Positions 56,172 to 64,000 of a stretch of DNA of 64,000 nt are shown here, piece after piece. Source of the DNA: Atriophallophorus winterbourni (Eukaryota > Platyhelminthes > Trematoda > Plagiorchiida > Microphallidae). A program made the translations under genes and the position numbers. The notes beneath the pieces are model-generated. The model saw only the letters and a program-made list of their open reading frames with translations, did no database searches and was not told the origin of the DNA. The stretch is taken from NCBI GenBank assembly GCA_013407085.1, contig JACCGJ010000626.1, forward strand, positions 62,001 through 126,000, given 5' to 3'. The first letter of the stretch is position 1, and each line of letters begins with the position of its first letter.

Positions 56172-57384
56172 TACCGATGTTAGTTGGATTGAGTGAGAAG
56201 CCATCTTTATCGATGTCTCACTGTGGGGAATATCTTCGTTTATCACAATTGCCACTCTCCCACCCGTAACACCATTATCACTATCCTGACGATAGATGGC
56301 GTACTTAGTGGATACAAATGACGAAACATGATCATCTGATTTCAACCATGATTTGGAGGTAGCAAATATGTCGATCTGGTTTTTCAGTGCGGTAAGCTGC
56401 AGTTCACCCCACTTATTACATACTGCAAGCATCTGTGTACAGTACACAGGTATTACTATTCTGCGCACATTTAATCGACATTTACTAGGGGTCGGAGCAC
56501 AGTCGTTGATACCCCGTTATTTGAAACCGAAGTAGTAGATAAGTGGTTAGGCTGCGCTTGCAACGAGCTTGCACCGGCCTAATAGCAGTTGTACATAGAT
56601 TTTCTTTTTTCAGGAGCCTACTAAAAAGCGAATGTTGTTTATTTTCTGGCGTAATGCCTTGAAGACCTGAAATGCGTTCGCTTGCTAACGAGTTTTTCAT
56701 GCCTCGTATTCCACTTGCGGGCCATTTTGGAGTACGTCTTCAATCACTACTACAGCAGATGAATTAAACATTTAATTTTGGATAAGGTTGATCCCTTTCA
56801 TGTGAGTTTTCATGCCAGGCGTTTTTGAACGCTTTTCATGAAAGTTTTTTTGAGGCTCTGTATCCTGGACAACTTTGAAAAGTCCATTTTTGTAGCGTTT
56901 ATGTAAGCACTTTTTGAAAGAAGCTTATACCAGTCCAGCTGGTTTATAAATTCTTCCACAATCGGATGAGCGCTACCTACAGCTGGGTTCCACTGGCCTA
57001 CACGATAGACCTTTTTTACCTGGCAGATAATTAGCCCTGCAATACGCAAAACATCTTGAACCCTAGAACTGTCCATTTGCGCCGGGATTTGCTTTCGCGA
57101 ATCAGCGGCTTTTCCACATTAAGAATGAGCAGAGTACGAGTTGGCCGCGTTTCCGCCAATTTATTGGGTGCAGCAAGCTTACTAACTTGCTCAGCGAAGG
57201 CATTTATTTGCCTTTCTAAAGCAATGTAGTTAGATTGCTGTGATTTTACCGGACACTTATCATTAGCGACGGTTTTCTTTGTAGGGTTCTTTTTACCCGC
57301 TGTGGTGCTTTTAAATCCCTACCGAAGGTACTTCGGACAGGACCCAGGTTTATTGATGGGGATGTTTTCTTTAGTATGACAACT
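56172..57384 (-). mobile_element. Inverted endonuclease/ORF1 piece of the last array unit, shortened
   Basis: Follows the other units through the endonuclease and most of ORF1, but the PHD finger region and the start of RT are deleted. The plus strand passes from gtatgacaactt directly to gaacgggtcataaac, with AACTT shared at the join (57380-57387). Confidence 0.8.
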
Positions 57385-58485
57385 TGAACGGGTCATAAAC
57401 TGGTCACACCAGTGGGACCTCCCACTGAACCTTAATAAGAGCCAAATCTTGTCAGCACTGGTTGATAAGATTTCAGTTCAGGTGTCGGGCAATTTTAACA
57501 CTGTTAGCGTCACACAGCGTGTTGAGGATTTAGGAGTACTAGTTAGGACTGACTTCAAATGGGAGGACCAATGCGCCGCTGCAGCTCAATGTGCTCGCAA
57601 AGTTCTCTTTCGGCTGAGATTTGTGTTATCCAGCAGAAGAACCGATGTATTCCTGCCCCTTTACAAGGCATTAGTTCGGCCGCATTTAGAATATTGTGTC
57701 CAGGCGTGATGCCCTTACTACAAGAAGGATATTGTTCAACTCGAAAGCGTACAGCGTCTCGCAACTCGCATAATCGAGGGTCAGAGAGGGTAACCTTACG
57801 CTGCAAGCCTGAAGTCCCTAGAACTTTTTTCACTTACGCGCCGTCGTTTGAGAGGTGACTTAATTGAAACCTTTAAAATCTTGAAGGGGTTAAGTGGCGT
57901 TATAATGACTGACTTCTTTGCCTTAAGTCCTGAGCTGGGTACCCTGGTCATTCACTCAAACTTGCTAAGGAGCGATGTAGACTAGACTCCAGGAAAAACT
58001 TTTTCAGCCTCAGGGTGGTAAATTTCTGGAACCGGCTTCCAGAAGAACTTATATCCTGCAGTTCTGTCGTAAGTTTTAAGCAGGGTTTGGACCGCATCTG
58101 GGGTAAGCTTTTTCCTGAATTCTCCCCCTAATTTTTATGCAAGATTAGGTTGTTCACCATTTTTATCGTTGTTTGGTAAGTAAGTAAATGCTAAAGTTCT
58201 GTTTGTTTAATACACAACTCTTCTTTTGCTGACCTCTCACCGTACTGGTGGGGAGAAATGTATTCTTATCTTTCCAGCATCATTCATAACGTGGTGCTTC
58301 CTAAATGCAACCCGGATAATCCCTTGGCATCGCGATCGTCGAGGATATCCAAATCACAATAAGAATAAACGCTTTGGCAGTGGTGGTTGCTTCTCTGCAG
58401 CTTTCCGCCGAAAGAAATTCTGGACGCTCGATTGGCTCGTTCGCCACTTACTGTCCTTTGCAACTGAACTGAACTGAATGTAAAT
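57385..58485 (+). mobile_element. CR1 family A 3' segment with complete 3' end (partner of 27540-28640)
   Basis: RT thumb and C-terminus (SALVDKISVQVSGN, QRVEDLGVLVRTDFKWEDQ, EYCVQA then a stop), RRLRGDLIETFKILKGLSG in another frame, and a 3' UTR ending in ACTGA repeats (58462-58480). It is the only unit of the array that keeps the 3' end, so it marks the original insertion's 3' border. It also opens the segmental duplication. Confidence 0.85.
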
Positions 58486-59593
58486 AGATATATATTTTGT
58501 TTGAAAAACGTGATAGAATTGGTTGATTCTAGTTACGATGTCTGTATAATGCGATAAATTGATTACTTATTTACAGCAAAATCAGATAACAGCGATTTGG
58601 AAATAGATTATTTTGAAGAGCGTGGGAAATACAACAAAGTTGAACGTACCGCGCTGAAACAATAGGAATATCTTAATCGACGGAATAACAAAAAATTGTT
58701 CGATACAAAAATTTATGTCAGAATAATATGTTTTCCATCGGTTATCCAAATATTATATTTGTTCCAAAAGTTGGCTCAGAGTTTTACTGATTTCTATGTT
58801 GTTAATTAACAGGCGGCACACTTTTGATTTTGCACTTTGGGTTATCGTTTTATTAAGAACAACAATAATAATAGGTTTGTTCTCTTGATTTTTTTAAAAT
58901 TCCACCAATGGATTTTTGTGAGAGTCAATTGACTGTCATGTCTCATGAGTTGTTTCTGTAGCACGAAACCAATCTATCAATATCCGGAATATTTTTAACG
59001 TGGCAGACGAGGTCCTTTGCATGACTGACAACAGTTTTTCAAACAAATTAACCAAATTATTTCAATAATCTATGAACTAGTTATAATTTTTACTCGGTAA
59101 TATTTCATTAAAACTCATTTTTCTTTCCGTTGAAAAGCTAATGTGATCTTTGTTTGTTTCTATTATTCTGTCGTTCGTCGCCATTTTCGTCGTCATTACA
59201 GTTGCCCATGTGAGTCATTCCGTTGCCACTGCTACTCAAAAACATGTCTCATATGTGCTTCATAAATTGAATAGCAATTCTAAGCACCTTCGTATTTTCA
59301 GTGTTGAGTGTGGCCATCGGGACATCGGGACGCACTGGGACAATCCGAGGAAGTAGAGCCTTGTAAAGCTGAAATTTGGTTACTCGATAATTTGATAAAC
59401 GTCCAATTCTGCCCTACGTTTATTTTCCATTTTAGCCTGAAAAATTCATCTCATTTTCGCATATCTTTCTAGGACTTGGCTAGGTCTAACCTGGTGCAAT
59501 AGTTTGTGTACCTCCGTGACTCATCGAATTATATTGGGTTGTCTTTCGGGCAAATGAGGAGCCACTGAAACCAAGAGGGTCTGTAGATGGACA

Positions 59594-59958
59594 TCAGATG
59601 ACCAAGGTCTCAAGCCAACGCCTTGCCGGTCGAGAACTAATTATTCTGTCTAGACGTTGGTGACCTGGCAGAATCCCAGATAACATGCCATCATCACAAA
59701 TTAATCCAACTACATAGTGGGTCGACAGTCGCATCCCTGTATATCGAGTCATCTTGCCCGCTGCATTTTTGATTTTCGAAGGTAGTGAGCTGCATGTGGA
59801 AACACGCTGGATTCTCACCGTCATTTCTGTTTTCCTGTATCTGTCTAAGCCTGGGCAAACTGACAATATGTTAGACCACGTGCATTCTTTGACCGTGAGG
59901 TACTGTCTTGATCGAGCTTTTGATTGCATGATTGCTCATCCGTGAACTAAGTCAAGCA
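59594..59958 (+). repeat. Divergent SINE-like repeat copy (partner of 29746-30110)
   Basis: Nearly identical to the copy at 29746, including the caaactgacaatat variant of the core. Confidence 0.65.
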
Positions 59959-61045
59959 TGTTTTCCGGTATGTGCCATCACGGTGCGATTTTAACCCAGA
60001 CCATCACATTTAACGTCCAGTATCATAACCGATGTGCCACCGCGTCCAATTGAATTCAATAAGGTTTCATCGGCGCGCAGCCAGCTGCATATAATCAGAA
60101 ATGACATTGATACACTAAAATACCTATAAAACGATTTACGGAAAGTTGAAATATTGCAATCCTTTTTGTCGTGTTTTCAATGTTTAGTCAAATGACATGA
60201 TCATTACTGTTGAGATTCTCCTCATATTACATCGATTGTGATATTTCTTGACAGCAACCTATCAACAAATCTACTAGACGGTTCAATGTCCAGAGAAGAA
60301 GCTTTGGAAAATTATTCCAAGTATGTTTAGTGTGTATTATTTGTGTTAACGTTTTTTATCGTTCCTGGCGGATAACCAAACGTGTTCCGGAACAAATTTT
60401 CTTTCACTTCAATCATACACAGACCTTGGTCATTCCCGTGAACGTTTGCTGTAATCAACACATCATTGAACGCATTACATCGGTAACAAGTACCGCGTGC
60501 TACTAAACCTATGAAAGATTAGACAGACGCTGGCATGAGCTGCTGCTACACCTCGAATCAAACATGCATTCAATCAAGTGTTGCGAAAGAGTACAGTGAC
60601 ATCAGCATGACAGCTTCCTTGCGACTTTCACTGTCACGCACCATAACAAGCTTTCTTCAGCTATTCACATGACAACATACAAGGTTAATCAAACACTCCA
60701 TAATGATGTTTGCAACAATACCGCGTGAGACCCAGATCGATTTGATTTTTTTCGTTTTTTAGACAGGCGTCTTTTAAATTTCATTGTTTGGTGTTATTTC
60801 ACGTATTTAACCAGATAACGCATGTCATGTTAGTGTTTTGGGAAATACAGTTGAACTTCAAGATACACTCTGTACTCCTTTTTCCATTCGGCCTTATTAA
60901 AAGGTGCAAAGGGACAAATTTTTGTATTCTTCAGTATTTTTTTCCAATTTTGATTTCCGTACAATTTCCTGAAAATAATGCGGGACGGTACTCTTATCAC
61001 GCCATAGCACTCACCCATCGGGATGAGGCTGCCCATAACACCTAA

Positions 61046-62694
61046 TAACGCAATGGATATACTTTTCGACAGCTGACAATAGCCATCTTTTTAGACTTCA
61101 AAGGAGCATTTGATTCAGACGATGGAAATGTCCTGTTCAACACCTTGCTGTGCAAAGGCGTTCCGCAAATGTATGTCAACATACTACGTGCACTTTATGC
61201 TCATGCTTCCTGATGCGTTAAGGTTTACAACGAACTCACCCAAATTCCACCAAAAGTGGCGTCCGACAAGGATGTCCGATTTCTCCGTTTTTGTTTAATT
61301 TTGTACTTGATGACATGATGGAATTATGCTACGAAAAAGACACAGCTTGCGGAGTTCACATAATGCCAGGCGGCAAGCTTCTCGACTGGGACTATGCTGA
61401 TGATATGGTTCTGCTCTTCGACTCGTACACAGATGCACAGGCTATACTAAACAAGCTAGCTATTGTGTCCTCATTTGTAATGCGTTTTGCACCCTCTAAG
61501 TGTTCTGCTGCATGACATTGAATTATCAAACAGCACTTTATTACTTGACAAACAGGTATTTGAAATTGTTCATCGGTACGTATCTCGGTAGTTGTGTCAA
61601 TAATTCTGCATTGTTAGATGACGAGGTCTCGGCACACAATTCCAAAGCGACCGTAGCATTCTGCAACCTAGGTCACCTCTGGCGTCAGAAAGGACTGTCT
61701 CTGCTACTCAAGGGTAGAGTCTATAAAGCGACAGTTCGGGCTGTGTTACTGTATGGGTGCGAAACCTGGACCTTACGCAAAGAACACATTCAGCGTCTCC
61801 AAGTATTTGACAACCGGTGTCTCCGTAGCATTCTAGGAGTTAGCTGTTACAATCGCATACGCACCGATGCTCTCCGAAATAATTTGTTCGGTAATGTTGA
61901 TATAGAGAAGCAGATCAACCTGCATAAGTTACGGTGGTTGGGTCACGTTTTACGGGTGCCGCACCACCGACATCGGAAACGGATTCTTTTCGCGATGCCA
62001 CATCCTGAGTGGCTCAAATCTCGGGGTGGCCAAACAGTCACATGGTATAGACAGTTAAAAACCCTTACTAGTAACCTTTCCAAAGTCAACGAAGCGCGTC
62101 TTCCAGGCTGGTGTCCCGCGATCAGATATCGCAATGGCTAGGTACGCTTCAGGATATGTTCCCAAACCGTGTTCAATGACGGTCTTGCACTAGGCATCTT
62201 TGAGTGTTTGCTTAACCTTGCATGTTGGCAAGCGGAGTGACGAGAAAAGCTTGTTATGATGCATGACTGTGGAAGCTGCAACGAAGCTGCCATGCTGATG
62301 TCGCTCTACTCGTTCACGAAACTTGTTTGGATGCGTGTTCCATTCGAGGTGTAGGCACCTCTTCTTAGTTTGTTTGTGCTTACTCTTCTCATTCTTGACC
62401 CCTTACTTTGGAGGCATTGTGTAAAGCGTCGTTTGCAAGCTTGGGAGGAGCAGATACAGCTCTTTGCTGCTGAATGCAGCATTGGTCATTCAAAAAGCTG
62501 TAAAACATGAAATTCTCGCGATTGTGATGAACATCCTTGGTCGACATCGACCGAAGGAGACCGTAACAATTTACGTCCCACCCTTACCCATCTTTTAGGA
62601 TTTTTCTTTTTCGTGGTTGTGTGGTAATTAAGCATTCGGTACTTGATACATGTGTAATGCTGTCTATAATGATGATGATGATGCAAACTTTTAT
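61046..62694 (+). mobile_element. RTE-like LINE fragment, copy 2
   Basis: Same frames and same frameshift as 31196-32832 (YADD near 61391, YGCETW near 61756, FDNRCLR near 61808). The protein of 61500-62141 equals that of 31650-32291. The 3' end is TGATGATGATGATG (62668-62683). Confidence 0.8.
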
Positions 62695-63324
62695 GGTAAT
62701 CACCACTCGATATTGTTTTTCGAATCGTTTTTTATTCGAGGTTAAGGCCCTTGTCTTGATCTTCTACAAGTTCAATGACTTAATAGATCCCACCCTCTAT
62801 CCTTTAGAGATGAGATCACAAGCTTGAATAAGAACATGTGCCGCGCAGTCAGAGGCTGCACGTTGGTTAAAATACTGTCAGGTTGCCCAGGCCTTGAAAC
62901 AGAATTGGTAGTGAGCCTCCAATGTGTTTCCGCATGCAGCTAATCCATTTGACACGGTATTAGCTATAAATTAGAAAACTACTGCACGTTGCATGACAGT
63001 TGAGCACCGGAACTTCCTCCCGACATTATGCTGTTTATACTGCTGGTGATTTCCTTGTTCAGTCAACTCGGTAGTGAGACAGATAACACGAAGGCACATC
63101 TCACATCATTTTTGGTTTCAAGCGTTGCTCTTTCACCAAATGTTTAAACTCAATTCACCGTTGTACCGCATTTTCATGCGGTATGATATGTACGGACATG
63201 CACTGCTCTCACATTCAATGCTAGTGTGATGTTCATTTTACACCCAGTCATACTTCGGTCATTCAGGTGTGATTAGATGAAAGTTGCAAGGTGTAAAAAT
63301 TTGTTATTTAATCCGAAAATCTAG

Positions 63325-64000
63325 GTTACCAGCTGTCGTCAAGCGGCGCGTCCGTGCTCTCAAAAAGCTTCAGTATGAAAACATGAAAATCGATGAGTCG
63401 TTTCAGCGCGAGATACTGGAACTGGAAATGAAGTATGACAAATATCATCAGCGGATTTTCGACAAGGTATGTGTGCCGTTTTTCTTTCTCAATGTTGAAT
63501 ATTTCTTCTAGCGGAGAGCGATTGTCAACGGTCTGAAGGAACCATCAGACGATGAATGCCATTGGTCAGATGATGAGCATTCAGGAGACGAAGATGATGT
63601 AACCGATCCTGGTAAACATCGCGTTGCAATTTTATCACATTTTAGATACAACTGATCTGAAAGGCATCCCAAATTTCTGGCTCCAGGTTTTGCGCAATAT
63701 GCCAGCGTTATCAGGAACCATTGAGGAGCACGATCACAAAGTATTGAAACACCTTACAGATATCAAATGCGTCCTGCATATAGACCATCCGGTATGCAAT
63801 TCACAGACCGATGAATGTTTATTTGCAGGGTTTCACTTTGGAGTTTCATTTCAGTCCAAATCCCTATTTTAACATTAACATTTTGACAAAACGTTATTAT
63901 TTACACGTTGATGTTCATCCCGATAAAAAGTTAGAGTACGATGGCCCCGAAATTGTTCGAGCACAAGGGTAATCTACCATCACTTTCTTATGCCAAATTA
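63325..64000 (+). CDS. NAP1-like nucleosome assembly protein gene, copy 2 (cut by window end)
   Basis: Exons 63325-63466, 63512-63611, 63646-63791 and 63829-63968 match the first four found exons of copy 1 with the same splice sites and intron lengths (45, 34, 37 nt). The reading is intact: LPAVVKRRVRALKKLQ, ELEMKYDKYHQRIFDK, the acidic insert, KGIPNFWLQVLRN, HFSPNPYFNINILTKRYYL and YDGPEIV. The window ends in the next intron. Around 23 codons differ in amino acid from copy 1, far more than in adjacent non-coding sequence. Some of these (KGIPNFW, LKHL) bring it nearer to the usual NAP1 sequence than copy 1. Confidence 0.85.

Larger units (their letters stand above)
49637..57384. repeat. Tandem array of ~2.0-2.1 kb units derived from the inverted CR1 family A LINE
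   Basis: Each unit is a plus-strand RT piece (TQRVEDLGVLVRTDFKWEDQ to RRRLRGDLIE) joined at GAAA to a minus-strand endonuclease and PHD-ORF1 piece, which leads back into plus-strand RT. The RT/endonuclease junction recurs at 49996, 52010, 54024 and 56168, so spacings are 2014, 2014 and 2144. The extra 130 bp is a segment near 54629-54760 that the first two units lack but the single-copy locus (26540 on) keeps. All units carry the same junction, so they arose by tandem duplication after one rearrangement. RT frames have stops (for example after EYCVQA). Confidence 0.92.
58480..64000. repeat. Segmental duplication, copy 2 (partner 28640-34160)
   Basis: Collinear with copy 1 at an offset of 29,841-29,852, cut by the end of the window. 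Small indels are visible, for example in the 62840-62962 SINE-like copy. Confidence 0.9.

Noticed and set aside
49964..56468. Repeated 110-codon minus-strand frames in the array taken as a new repeated gene family
   Set aside because: They are the antisense endonuclease start of CR1 family A, joined to antisense RT sequence at the GAAA junction.

Overview
This is eukaryotic, repeat-dense DNA, most likely from a parasitic flatworm (trematode, schistosome-like). The grounds are CR1-like and RTE-like LINEs, Ty3/gypsy and BEL/Pao LTR elements, and a host-type gene whose measurable introns are only 33-45 nt. The species call is inference. Almost all open reading frames are remains of mobile elements. 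Two things stand out: a NAP1-like nucleosome assembly gene present in two copies, and an unbroken 442-codon ORF that looks like an endogenous mononegavirus nucleoprotein.

Layout. 1-4370: a minus-strand CR1-like LINE (family A here) split by a hAT-like DNA transposon. 4600-6430: a decayed BEL/Pao gag-protease copy. 6480-8540: LINE remains. 8540-17145: a plus-strand LINE broken by a nested Ty3/gypsy insertion (10858-16363). In that insertion one gag-only element carries a second copy of its own family in the opposite orientation, and that copy holds an inverted pol fragment. 17480-25200: CR1 fragments, including a long family B copy (18873-23520) and a minus-strand family C copy (23740-25200). 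25200-28640: a family A LINE with an inverted 5' part. 28640-34620: repeats, an RTE LINE and the first NAP1-like gene, all duplicated at 58480-64000. 34690-39240: RTE and CR1 remains with several copies of a ~240 bp SINE-like repeat. 39840-43330: almost nothing recognisable. 43337-47226: a foldback repeat with a pol III-like promoter, a minus-strand Pao gag-protease and the viral-like ORF back to back. 47227-58485: a second family B LINE, then a tandem array of ~2.0-2.1 kb units derived from the inverted family A LINE. 58480-64000: second copy of the duplicated block, ending inside the second NAP1-like gene.

There are no operons. The relations between features are historical: insertions within insertions, segmental and tandem duplication, and probable conversion between copies. 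The gene candidates most likely to matter to the organism are the two NAP1-like copies and possibly the viral-like ORF. All comparisons and counts were made by eye.
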